A stretch of 9,790 nt of DNA from Porphyromonadaceae bacterium (GCA_022840285.1 JALHIE010000115.1:1-9790); one strand, 5' to 3'; counted from the first letter of the stretch, positions 1-7,170 are shown. Notes: generated by a model not told the origin, from the sequence alone. Program-made: numbers and translations.

Positions 1-1
1 T

Positions 2-501
2 ACGGTAGGGGTGCTCAACCAGATCACCACCATCTTCACGCGCCGGCAACTGAACATCGAGACCCTCTCGGTCTCGCCCTCGGCCCTGGCAGGCATCCAT
101 AAGTTCACCATCACCGTTTTTGCGGAATCCGAAGAAGCGATGAAGAAGCTGGTGCGCCAGATCGACAAACGCATCGATGTGCTGAAAGCCTACTTCAACG
201 TGGACGACGAACTGATCCACCAGGAGCTGGCCCTCTACAAGCTGGCTACCGACAAGATCCTGGAACACGGGTCCATCGAATACCTGATCCGGAAATACAA
301 CATCCGGGTGCTCGAGGTCTCCAACGACTGCGTGGTGTTCCTCAAGGCCGGCCACTACGCCGAGACGCAGGGCCTCTTCGACGAGCTGGCCGAGAAGATC
401 GGCGTGCTCCAGTTCATCCGCTCCGGATCGCCATCACCAAGTCGAAGGTGGAACGCCTGAGCGACATGCTCGCGCAGCGGGAAGAGATGAAGCAAGAATA
501 A
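2..501 (+). CDS. ilvN: Acetolactate synthase small (regulatory) subunit, 5'-partial and frameshifted near its 3' end
   Basis: Regulatory subunit of acetolactate synthase, which binds the catalytic subunit IlvB and mediates valine feedback in branched-chain amino acid synthesis. The frame is open from the window edge (Y/T-V-G-V-L-N-Q-I), so the GTG at 11 is an internal valine and about 15 N-terminal residues lie upstream. Family signatures are the ACT-domain stretch IFTRRQLNIETLSVSPS, then HKFTITV, KRIDVLKAYF, ELALYKLATDKI and GVLQFIRSG. After IRSG the frame runs into a premature TGA at 458-460. The expected tail (IAITKSKVERLSDML, ending KQE at TAA 499-501) follows in another frame from 427. 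The family reads RSGR before IAITK, so about 4 nt are missing at 425-427, consistent with loss of one CCGG of a doubled CCGG. The core ACT region is unaffected, so partial function is possible if the lesion is real. Identification is very secure; the reality of the lesion is not. Confidence 0.9.
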
Positions 502-575
502 AAATGTAAATAATCAGACCGGGGAGGCAAGGGCCGGATGTGTCTTTGTTCCCGGTTTTAAAATCAATAAAAAAT

Positions 576-1572
576 ATGGCAAAAATGAATTTTGGCGGGG
601 TAGAAGAAAATGTAGTTACCCGCGAAGAATTTCCATTAAGTAAAGCACAGGAAGTTCTTAAAAACGAAACAATAGCAGTAATCGGCTACGGTGTTCAAGG
701 TCCGGGCCAATCGTTAAACCTGCGTGACAACGGCTTTAACGTAATCGTCGGACAACGCAAAGGAGGAAAAACCTGGGACAAGGCTGTTGCTGATGGCTGG
801 GTTCCGGGTGAAACGCTTTTCGAAAAGCAACCATTATTCAATATTTGCTTTCAGATGCAGCACAAATTGAAGTTTGGCCAACGGTGAAAAAGCATCTTAC
901 TCCCGGTAAAGCATTGTACTTCTCACACGGATTTGGAATTACTTACAAAGAACGCACGGGAATTATTCCGCCCGCCGATGTGGATGTAATCCTTGTAGCA
1001 CCAAAAGGATCGGGAACTTCGTTGAGAACAATGTTCCTGGAAGGACGCGGGTTGAACTCTTCTTACGCCATTTTCCAGGACGCTACCGGACGCGCTTTCG
1101 ACCGTGTTGTTGCATTGGGAATTGGTGTTGGATCGGGTTATCTGTTCGAAACAACATTTAAACGCGAAGTATACTCAGACCTCACCGGTGAACGCGGAAC
1201 ATTAATGGGTGCCATCCAGGGACTCTTACTGGCTCAGTACGAAGTACTCCGCGAAAACGGACACACCCCGTCGGAAGCGTTCAACGAAACGGTAGAAGAG
1301 CTCACACAGTCGTTGATGCCTATGCCAACTGCTCAACAACTGCTCAGCGCGGTGCGTTGGACTGGATGACACCATTCCACGATGCAACAAAGCCCGTCTT
1401 CGAAAAACTTTACAAAGAAGTGGCCAGCGGGAATGAAGCGCAACGCTCCATCGACACCAACTCCAAAGCCAACTATCGTGAAGGTTTGGAAAAAGAGCTG
1501 AAAGCCCTCCGCGAAAGCGAGATGTGGCAGACCGGAGCCGTAGTAAGGAAATTACGTCCGGAGAACAACTGA
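576..1572 (+). pseudogene. ilvC: Ketol-acid reductoisomerase, broken by two internal deletions
   Basis: NADPH-dependent isomeroreductase of valine, leucine and isoleucine synthesis, acting on acetolactate and acetohydroxybutyrate. The start is ATG 576 (MAKMNFGGVEENVVTREEF); the in-frame GTG at 540 adds a non-homologous leader. Visible motifs are IAVIGYGVQGPGQ (dinucleotide site), LYFSHGFGITY, VAPKGSGTSLRTMF, DLTGERGTLMGAIQG (metal ligands) and the C-terminus SEMWQTGAVVRKLRPENN. The gene occupies three frames. Frame 1 ends its homology at GETLFE (about 824). Frame 2 resumes at KATIIQYLLSDAAQ and loses homology at SLMP (about 1320). Frame 3 resumes at YANCSTTAQRGALDWM and runs to TGA 1570-1572. 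Compared with the family, about 6 residues and about 10 residues are missing (19 and 31 nt). The retained 997 nt plus 50 gives 1047, a whole number of codons and the usual length of about 348 residues. As written it cannot encode an active enzyme. Its codons are more AT-rich than those of ilvN. Confidence 0.92.
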
Positions 1573-1580
1573 GGGTTCTA

Positions 1581-1618
1581 TTATTTTTATAAAGAAGGTT
1601 TATTTTTATAAAGAAGGT
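1581..1618. repeat. Perfect 19-bp tandem duplication (two copies)
   Basis: The unit TTATTTTTATAAAGAAGGT occurs at 1581-1599 and again, identical and directly abutting, at 1600-1618, just after the ilvC stop. No reading frame or known element explains it. It could be a replication-slippage duplication or an assembly artefact. Confidence 0.95.
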
Positions 1619-1620
1619 TG

Positions 1621-1648
1621 TCTCAAAATAAAAAATTACCTTTTGAGA
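1621..1648. repeat. 8-bp perfect inverted repeat downstream of ilvC
   Basis: TCTCAAAA (1621-1628) and TTTTGAGA (1641-1648) are perfect inverse complements separated by 12 nt of AT-rich sequence. Transcripts could fold here, so it may be a weak terminator or 3'-end stabiliser for ilvC. The GGTTGTCTCAAAA context also resembles ends seen on some insertion sequences, but no transposase or second end is present. Confidence 0.55.
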
Positions 1649-1706
1649 AATGAATATTTGAATCTGTTCTCAGATCAAATCAGATAAGTAATAAGTATCC
1701 GAATAA

Positions 1707-1746
1707 AAAGAGGGTGAAATCATATCTGTGATACACCCCTTTTTTT
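1707..1746 (+). terminator. Rho-independent terminator after ilvC
   Basis: The stem AAAG-(A)-GGGTG at 1707-1716 pairs with CACCC-CTTT at 1734-1742, with one bulged A. An inner ATCA/TGAT helix (1719-1722 with 1729-1732) closes a 6-nt loop. Seven T residues (1740-1746) follow. The A-run on the 5' side could also let it stop transcription from the other strand. It separates the ilv unit from hipBA. Confidence 0.8.
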
Positions 1747-1792
1747 ATTATACGTAATCACTAGTGTCCTAGTTTTATTGATTAAAAAATGA

Positions 1793-1800
1793 TATCTTTG
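1793..1800 (+). promoter_or_regulatory. Probable -7 element of the hipBA promoter
   Basis: TATCTTTG matches the Bacteroidetes housekeeping -7 consensus TAnnTTTG and lies 38 nt before the hipB ATG. No clear TTTG -33 element is visible at the preferred spacing. A CTAG-TGTC-CTAG arrangement at 1761-1772 just upstream could be an operator for HipB autoregulation, but that is a guess. Confidence 0.5.
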
Positions 1801-1838
1801 TGTTGTTTTTCATTCACTATACATAAAATATTTCTATT

Positions 1839-2201
1839 ATGAATGATATATCACGCAACGATTGGAATGCAATGAGTGATGACCGCATTCTCAGTCAAAT
1901 CGGAGAATTTGTAAAACATCACCGTATGGAGCAAAATAAAACCCAGGCGATGCTTGCTGAAGATGCAGGAATAAGCCGCTCCACACTCAGTTTGCTGGAA
2001 AGAGGTGACACAGTAACGGTCGCAACACTCATTCGGGTATTGCGGGTATTGGATCAATTACATATCATGGATGTTTTTGTGGTTGTCCGCCGGCAAAGTC
2101 CGTTAGCCCTGGCCCAAGCCGAGAGAAAAAAAAAACAGCGGGTTTCTTTTCCTAAAAGGAGGAAAACAGATAAATCAGATAATGAGAATATTGATTGGTA
2201 A
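1839..2201 (+). CDS. hipB: HipB-like Xre-family antitoxin / transcriptional repressor
   Basis: A 120-residue DNA-binding protein of the Xre/Cro-C1 helix-turn-helix class. The HTH spans about residues 20-75, with the core TQAMLAEDAGISRSTLSLLERG at 35-56. A basic, probably flexible tail follows (KKKQRVSFPKRRK, about 98-109) and ends in NIDW. In HipBA systems the antitoxin binds the HipA kinase and represses its own operon; here that role is inferred from the domain and the position 9 nt before hipA. A matching promoter element lies upstream. The gene looks intact and of normal length, unlike its partner. An alternative reading is a general Xre regulator, but the hipA neighbour makes antitoxin far more likely. 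Confidence 0.85.
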   Translation: MNDISRNDWNAMSDDRILSQIGEFVKHHRMEQNKTQAMLAEDAGISRSTLSLLERGDTVTVATLIRVLRVLDQLHIMDVFVVVRRQSPLALAQAERKKKQRVSFPKRRKTDKSDNENIDW

Positions 2202-2210
2202 AATTGGTAA

Positions 2211-3113
2211 ATGATGAATACCGCCATCGTGAATATATGGGGCAAAATGGCAGGAGCCGTTGCCTGGGATGAAAAATCCGGATGGGCTTCTTTTGAATAC
2301 GATCCTGCTTTTAAAAGACTTGGATGGGAACTGTCTCCCTTAAAGATGCCGTTGTCCCCGGAACAACGAATTTACTCCTTCCCTGAATTACGCAAAGAAA
2401 CCGGTTCTTCTTTCGATACTTTTAAAGGGTTGCCCGGATTGCTTGCGGACATGCTGCCCGACCGTTACGGGAATGAATTGATCAATTTGTGGCTGGCGCA
2501 GCAAGGACGGCCGGAAAACAGTATGAATCCCATAGAAATGCTTTATTTTATAGGTAAACGGGGAATGGGAGCATTGGAGATTGAGCCGGCCATTTTAAAA
2601 CAAAATGTAAATACCTTTTCGGTGGAAATAGATAGCCTGGTGGAAATTGCGAGCAAGATGCTTTCGAAGAAAGAGGCTTTTGTAGCCAATTTAAAATCCG
2701 AGGAAGAAAAGGCCATGCGGGAGCTGAAGCTGACTTATGCCGAAGCCGAACAGATGTTCCGTCGTATGGTGTTTAATGTGATAGCCCGCAACTGTGATGA
2801 CCATAGCAAGAACTTCTCTTTTATTCTTAAACAGGGAGACCGGTGGAGATTGGCCCCGGCATACGACCTCTGTCATGCTTATCGTCCCGGAAGCGAATGG
2901 GTAAGCCGTCACGCGTTGAGTGTTAACGGGAAGCGGGAAAATATTACACGGGAAGATCTGATCGTGATAGGACGTTCCATCCGCAATAAAAAGGCGGAGG
3001 AAATTATTGATCAGGTTAACGATACGGTACACAACTGGAATTATTATGCAGACAAGGCAGGTGTGGATAAAGACAAAAAAGAGTCAATTGATAAGACACT
3101 TTTCTCCTTATAA
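2211..3113 (+). CDS. hipA: HipA-like serine/threonine kinase toxin with central kinase segment deleted in frame
   Basis: HipA toxins are kinases; E. coli HipA phosphorylates glutamyl-tRNA synthetase. This copy has 300 residues against about 430 for the family. The N-terminal subdomain is present (VNIWGKMAGAVAWDE, TFKGLPGLLADMLPDRYGN, MNPIEMLYFIGKRGMGALE, to about residue 165). The C-terminal lobe is present from about 170 (KLTYAEAEQMFRRMVFNVIARN), including the catalytic-loop DDHSKN (D196 and N201, equivalent to E. coli D309 and N314) and APAYD (D219, equivalent to D332). About 130 residues between KSEEEKAM and REL are missing (junction about 2711-2726). These hold the glycine-rich GTSAGGARAKA-type loop with the autophosphorylated serine, the ATP-binding KFD lysine and the FDR strand. 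The frame is kept, so a stable but probably inactive protein could be made. It lies 9 nt after hipB. Start ATG 2211 or 2214 cannot be separated. Confidence 0.87.
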   Translation: MMNTAIVNIWGKMAGAVAWDEKSGWASFEYDPAFKRLGWELSPLKMPLSPEQRIYSFPELRKETGSSFDTFKGLPGLLADMLPDRYGNELINLWLAQQGRPENSMNPIEMLYFIGKRGMGALEIEPAILKQNVNTFSVEIDSLVEIASKMLSKKEAFVANLKSEEEKAMRELKLTYAEAEQMFRRMVFNVIARNCDDHSKNFSFILKQGDRWRLAPAYDLCHAYRPGSEWVSRHALSVNGKRENITREDLIVIGRSIRNKKAEEIIDQVNDTVHNWNYYADKAGVDKDKKESIDKTLFSL

Positions 3114-3129
3114 GTTTTTGTCGGAAAGA

Positions 3130-3673
3130 CTAAATAATTATAGAATTTAGAATACTCTTCACCGGACAGCCTATCCCGTCCTCTATATCGAGCATGGAGT
3201 TGATGAGGTAAACGTGCTCGTACTCGTGCAGGTTGTCGACAGTGATGTCCGCCTCCTTGATAATCAAATTCCGCAGCAACCTCTGCCGTTTTGTCCCGTT
3301 CAACAGGTACGTGCCGGGCGTGAAGAACTCCCCCTTTTTCCGGAAGACCACGTTGCTGTAGGTGGTATCGGTGATGCAACCGTTTTGCGCGATCAGCGCC
3401 TCATCGCCCTTTCCTCCCCGGCTGTTCAGCACCTCCAGCCGCCCCCTGTCGGAATACTTGAACGGCCACAAACCCGACGGTACGGATCGTCTCCCTGTAC
3501 CCGATGCTGCATTTCACTTTCTTGTCGCGGAGCGACCCGGGGAGCAACGATTCGATGCAAGGCAGTCCGGGAGCGGTAAAGCCAAAACGGTCTGCCGTCT
3601 GCCGCATCCGCTCCGCGTGGTCCTCCAGGCTCACTGCGACGCCGTTCTTTATGCAAATGGTTTCGAGAAACAT
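3130..3673 (-). pseudogene. pabC: Aminodeoxychorismate lyase (class IV aminotransferase fold), frame-disrupted
   Basis: PLP enzyme that releases pyruvate from 4-amino-4-deoxychorismate to give p-aminobenzoate for folate. The N-terminal part starts at ATG 3671-3673 (MFLETICIKNGVAVSLEDHAER) and stays homologous to about KVKCSIGYRETIRTV (about 3476). A second frame then carries the rest, from WPFKYSDRGRLEVLNSRGGKGDEALIAQNG through ITDTTYSNVVF, TPGTYLLNGTKRQRLL and IIKEADITV to TAG 3130-3132. The lysine of FKYSDR (codon 3457-3459) is the expected PLP-binding lysine. Between TIRTV and FKYSDR relatives have about 25 residues and here only a few remain, so about 60 nt is missing and the frame shifts. 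The start lies 14 nt after the pabB stop, so the two genes were one operon. PabC rather than a branched-chain aminotransferase is chosen from the pabB partner and the sequence style. Confidence 0.8.
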
Positions 3674-3687
3674 CGGTTTGATTTTTT

Positions 3688-4626
3688 TTAGTTAAAGGGC
3701 AAATAAATTTTCCGGACAGCCTCCGCATACTCTTTCTCACATGCGCTGTTGACCGTGATACCGCCTCCGCTCCGGAAGTACAAGCCGTCTTCCGCCTGCT
3801 CGACATACCGGATCAGCACGCAGGAGTCGAGGGCCGTACCGTCGAAATACCCGGCCACCCCGGTGTAGAAGCCGCGCGGTTCCTGTTCCGCCTCGCGGAT
3901 AAGGGCCAACGTGGCCTCCTTGGGCGCCCCCGAGACCGACCCGGCAGGCAGCAGTTCAAAGAAAAGCGTCCCGAGGTTTTCGGGGTAGTCGTCAGGCAGC
4001 GTCCCCTCAATCTCGGAGCTGACCTGCAAGATGGTCCCCCCGTTCGTCTCCACCCGATCGATGTAGCGAAAACGGTTCACCCTCACCCCGCTGGCAATCC
4101 GGCTTAGGTCGTTGCGGATCAGGTCGACAATCGTGCTGTGTTCGGCTTTCTCCTTGTAATCGTTCAGGATCGCCTCTTCCGCATGCTCCACCGAAGCATC
4201 GATCGTCCCTTTCATGGGATGGGAGAACACCTTTCCCTTGTCGATCCGCACGAACCGTTCGGGGGAGAAGCAGACAAACCGGCCGGGCACATAGAGCCGG
4301 TACTTCGCCCGGCTGCGGAGGAAGATCTCCTTCAGCGACAACCCGGTCCCGACCGGCGTTCTGATCGTCAGGTTCGTCAGGAACGAGTTCCCGTAACGCA
4401 GCCCCTCCATCACGCGGGAGAACCTCTCCGCATACCGGCAGTATCCCTCGGGGGAGGCAACAAAAGTAAAAGGTCCCTCCTCCGCTTCCCCCGTTCCGTT
4501 TCCCGTCCCCGCCATATCGAAAAGGATCATCGACTGCTGCAAGGGGTTTTCAATGAAAAACCCTTCGCTCAGCTCGAAATCGAGGCCGAACAAAAAGGGC
4601 GTCTTTGTCCGTCCGGCTGCGTTCAT
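3688..4626 (-). CDS. pabB: Aminodeoxychorismate synthase component I
   Basis: Converts chorismate plus ammonia to 4-amino-4-deoxychorismate, the first committed step to p-aminobenzoate and folate; the glutaminase partner PabA is not in this window. It has 312 residues of the chorismate-binding family, in the short form without an extended N-terminal half. Visible motifs are GNSFLTNLTIRTP (about 79-91), FVCFSPERFVRI (about 117-128), HPMKGTID (K139, the PabB nucleophilic lysine in the PIKGT-type motif), EHSTIVDLIRNDL (162-174), LLPAGSVSGAPK (225-236), RGFYTGVAGYFDG (251-263) and the C-terminal SGGGIT (286-291). All parts of the fold appear present. The start ATG 4624-4626 leads into RTKTPFLFGLDFE, the usual N-terminus. 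It is followed closely by pabC and is divergent from fmt. TrpE is unlikely because K139 and the pabC neighbour both fit PabB. Confidence 0.9.
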   Translation of the reverse strand: MNAAGRTKTPFLFGLDFELSEGFFIENPLQQSMILFDMAGTGNGTGEAEEGPFTFVASPEGYCRYAERFSRVMEGLRYGNSFLTNLTIRTPVGTGLSLKEIFLRSRAKYRLYVPGRFVCFSPERFVRIDKGKVFSHPMKGTIDASVEHAEEAILNDYKEKAEHSTIVDLIRNDLSRIASGVRVNRFRYIDRVETNGGTILQVSSEIEGTLPDDYPENLGTLFFELLPAGSVSGAPKEATLALIREAEQEPRGFYTGVAGYFDGTALDSCVLIRYVEQAEDGLYFRSGGGITVNSACEKEYAEAVRKIYLPFN

Positions 4627-4651
4627 GCTTCGCTTTACGATCTTTTTCCGC

Positions 4652-4659
4652 TATTTTTG
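4652..4659 (+). promoter_or_regulatory. Probable -7 element of the fmt promoter
   Basis: TATTTTTG fits TAnnTTTG and sits 26 nt before the fmt ATG, which would give a short leader. The -33 element is not obvious. The 59 nt between pabB and fmt must serve both divergent genes. Confidence 0.45.
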
Positions 4660-4685
4660 TGTAAAAATTAGAAAATTGTACCGAA

Positions 4686-5633
4686 ATGGATAAAAAAGAG
4701 TTACGCATCGTTTTTATGGGGACGCCCGAATTCGCCGTGGAGTCGCTGCGCGCACTGGTGGAGAACGGCTACAATGTGGTTGGTGTCATCACCGCGCCCG
4801 ACAAGCCCGCCGGGAGAGGATACAAGCTCCAGCCGCCGGCCGTTAAAGTGTATGCCCTGTCGGCAGGATTAACCGTTCTGCAACCCGAAAACCTGAAGAA
4901 CGAGGTGTTCCTGGGCGAGTTGAGGCGACTGAAGGCCGACATCCAGGTGGTGGTGGCATTCCGTATGCTGCCCGAGGTGGTCTGGAGCATGCCTCCCCGG
5001 GGGACGTTCAACCTGCACGCCTCGCTGCTGCCCCAGTACCGGGGTGCGGCACCCATCAACTGGGCGATAATCAACGGAGAAAAGGAGACGGGGGTCACCA
5101 CGTTCTTCCTCAAGCACGAGATCGATACCGGAGAAATTATTTTTCAGGAGAAAGTGGCCATCGGGGAGAACGACGATGCGGGCACCCTGCACGACAGCCT
5201 GATGACCCTGGGGGCACGGCTGGTGGTAAGGACCATCAACGCCGTGATCGGCGGAACGGTCCGGTCGCTGCCGCAAAGTGAGTTGACGGAGGGGAACAAG
5301 GAACTAAAGCCGGCGCCCAAGATCCACAAGGAGACCTGCCGGATCAACTGGGACCGCCCCGTGGAGGAGATCCGCAACTTCGTCCGCGGGCTGTCGCCCT
5401 TTCCGGCCGCATGGACTGAGTTCGACGTAAACGGCGAGAAGATGAACTTCCGGATCTTCTCTACCAAAGCTATCCCGGAGGCGCACCGGCTGCGGCCGGG
5501 AGAGGTCGTCACCGACAACAAGGCCACCCTGCGGGTTGCCGCACAGGATGGTTTTATCGAGGTGCTGGAGATCCAGCTGTCGGGAAAAAAGCGGATGAAG
5601 ACCGGCGACTTCCTCAACGGGTTCTCTTTCTGA
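4686..5633 (+). CDS. fmt: Methionyl-tRNA formyltransferase
   Basis: Transfers a formyl group from 10-formyl-tetrahydrofolate to methionyl initiator tRNA in the cytosol. It has 315 residues, normal for the family. The N-terminal formyltransferase domain starts RIVFMGTPEFAVESL (7-21), followed by APDKPAGRGYKLQPPAVK. The catalytic triad is visible as N109 and H111 in FNLHASLLPQYRGAAPINWAI-type sequence and D147 in HEIDTGEII. The C-terminal tRNA-binding OB-fold domain starts near APKIHKETCRINWD and continues through IRNFVRGLSPFPAAWTE to QLSGKKRMKTGDFLNGF. No gap relative to the family is seen. It is divergent from pabB, whose pathway supplies the folate cofactor, and convergent with the next gene at a 13-nt gap. 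ATG 4686 is the first methionine before the fold. Confidence 0.96.
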   Translation: MDKKELRIVFMGTPEFAVESLRALVENGYNVVGVITAPDKPAGRGYKLQPPAVKVYALSAGLTVLQPENLKNEVFLGELRRLKADIQVVVAFRMLPEVVWSMPPRGTFNLHASLLPQYRGAAPINWAIINGEKETGVTTFFLKHEIDTGEIIFQEKVAIGENDDAGTLHDSLMTLGARLVVRTINAVIGGTVRSLPQSELTEGNKELKPAPKIHKETCRINWDRPVEEIRNFVRGLSPFPAAWTEFDVNGEKMNFRIFSTKAIPEAHRLRPGEVVTDNKATLRVAAQDGFIEVLEIQLSGKKRMKTGDFLNGFSF

Positions 5634-5646
5634 ACCCGCAACCCGC

Positions 5647-7134
5647 CTACCACTTGTAGTTCAGCCCGAAGCTGAGCAGCTGCGTGATCTGCAGGTACTT
5701 GAACTTCGGATCGGGCGGGACGCTGTCGTCGAACCGCAGGTTCAGGAAGAACCGGGTGGAGAAAGCATTGGTCAGCGCCATGTTCAACGTATTCTCGAAC
5801 TCGGCCTCCACTTTCTCGTAGCTGGTGAAGTACTTCAGCCGCGAGTTCCAGGTGATGTACCGGTTGAAGTCGTAAATCAGGTTGGCCGTAACCGTGGACC
5901 CCAGGTCCATGGTGTGTTTCTTTCCCTCCTCGATCCCGTAACGGGTCACGCTCACCTTATCGTTGCCGATGTACCTGAAGTTAAAGCTTAAGGGCGCCAG
6001 GTGCAGGTCCAGCCGCACCCTGCGGTGCCTCACCTTTTCGAACCGCTTGTCGAGGTTGTACTTCAACCCGACACCGCCGTTCACGTATAACGGGGCGAGG
6101 AATGCCGACCGGATGGTGTTGGAGTTGGTCGGGAAGTTGTTGAAGAGCTGCGACCTCACGTCGAGGTTGGTCGAGTAGGACCACTTCTTCGCAAAGGCGT
6201 CGAGCCCGAAGTCCCCGTAGTAGCGCAACAGGTCGTCCCCGATCCTGTATTTCCGGAGGGTATCGTCGGGAGCGGTAAAGACGGAGAGCCTCCACTCGAA
6301 AGTGTTGTTGAAGCGCACCTTCTCTTTCCGGTAGTTCATCCTCAGGATGTGGTTGTTCACGAACGTGAAGTTGCTCGTCCCCCCCTTGTGCCAGTTCGGC
6401 GAGAAGTAGCTCTGGGAGAGCTGGAACGAGTGGTCGCCGTTGTAGACCCAGTACCTTCGCCTGATCTCCGTCTTCTCCACCTGCGGGGCGTTCAGCGAAT
6501 AACTTGTCTCCGTGGAGATCAGCTCCTTGAACGGGTTGAACGTCTCCAGCACCTCGGTGTCCTTGCTGGACGACGGAAGCGAGTCGAGGTGAAACACCGA
6601 ACGCTTCACCCGGTCGGGGTACCTCCTGTAGAAATCGCGGCGCGTCTCATCCACAAACGCGGCATGCACCAGGTCGGGCGCAAAGGTTTTCTCCCGGGGG
6701 ATCAGCAACCCCCTATAGATGCTCTCCTCTTTGGGCGGGTAAAATGAGAGGTTGGACGGCAGTATTTTTCCCGTGAAGATCATCGGGAGGAACAGCGGGT
6801 TATAGAAGATGGTGTCCCTGAACGTCAGTCCGTGGAGCGAGGTGGAGCCGAACAGGTTGTCGGGCAGCTGGAGCGTACCGTTCTCTTTTCTGTAGTAGAG
6901 GGAGTCCAGCAGCACGGTAGCGGTTTCCAGTATCGCGGACTTGGAGGTATCCCGTTGTTGCGTGAGGTCGGGCACAACCGGTGGGGCCGTATCCTGAACC
7001 TGCCTCTGCTGGATCAACTTCTCTATGTCCGTGATGCTTTCGAAAAGCTTCAGGCTATCGGTCTCCTGGGCAACGGTTTCCGGCAAGATAAACGGTGCGA
7101 TCAAAAAAATGATAAACAAACCAATCTGTTTCAT
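5647..7134 (-). CDS. DUF3078 family protein, probable outer-membrane beta-barrel
   Basis: A 495-residue exported protein typical of Bacteroidetes; its function is not established. I choose the start at ATG 7132-7134 because MKQIGLFIIFLIAPFILPETVAQ is a clear signal peptide, with likely cleavage near VAQ-ET. Starts at 7152 and 7203 only add upstream sequence, and 7203 lies above the promoter element. Residues about 25-225 are soluble-looking and rich in S, T, P and charged residues. From about residue 228 (YWVYNGDHSFQLSQSYFSPNW-type sequence, then HKGGTSNFTFVNN) to the end it alternates polar and aromatic residues in strand-like stretches and finishes FGLNYKW, a terminal aromatic expected of outer-membrane barrels. 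This region corresponds to DUF3078 (assigned from memory of the family). It is transcribed alone, convergent with fmt and divergent from rfbA. Confidence 0.82.
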   Translation of the reverse strand: MKQIGLFIIFLIAPFILPETVAQETDSLKLFESITDIEKLIQQRQVQDTAPPVVPDLTQQRDTSKSAILETATVLLDSLYYRKENGTLQLPDNLFGSTSLHGLTFRDTIFYNPLFLPMIFTGKILPSNLSFYPPKEESIYRGLLIPREKTFAPDLVHAAFVDETRRDFYRRYPDRVKRSVFHLDSLPSSSKDTEVLETFNPFKELISTETSYSLNAPQVEKTEIRRRYWVYNGDHSFQLSQSYFSPNWHKGGTSNFTFVNNHILRMNYRKEKVRFNNTFEWRLSVFTAPDDTLRKYRIGDDLLRYYGDFGLDAFAKKWSYSTNLDVRSQLFNNFPTNSNTIRSAFLAPLYVNGGVGLKYNLDKRFEKVRHRRVRLDLHLAPLSFNFRYIGNDKVSVTRYGIEEGKKHTMDLGSTVTANLIYDFNRYITWNSRLKYFTSYEKVEAEFENTLNMALTNAFSTRFFLNLRFDDSVPPDPKFKYLQITQLLSFGLNYKW

Positions 7135-7170
7135 AATTGTATTATTCGACATTCTTTTCTGTTTTAGGAG

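Noticed and set aside
540..576. GTG at 540 as the ilvC start, giving 12 extra residues
   Set aside because: The extra residues are not part of the family; ATG 576 begins the conserved MAKMNFGG.
822..1372. Programmed ribosomal frameshifting in ilvC
   Set aside because: Residues conserved in the family are physically missing at both junctions, so a frame change alone cannot restore the enzyme. No slippery site with a following structure is seen.
1611..1746. Insertion sequence remnant bounded by GGTTGTCTCAAAA
   Set aside because: No transposase, no matching second terminal repeat and no target duplication; the inverted repeat and terminator explain the structure.
1759..1772. CACTAGTG palindrome and CTAG repeats as a defined HipB operator
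   Set aside because: They are short and do not match the spaced TATCC/GGATA operator known from E. coli HipB; kept only as a possibility in the promoter entry.
3114..3129. Terminator between the convergent hipA and pabC
   Set aside because: Only a GTC/GAC three-pair stem, extended weakly by TTT/AAA with a bulge; not enough to call.
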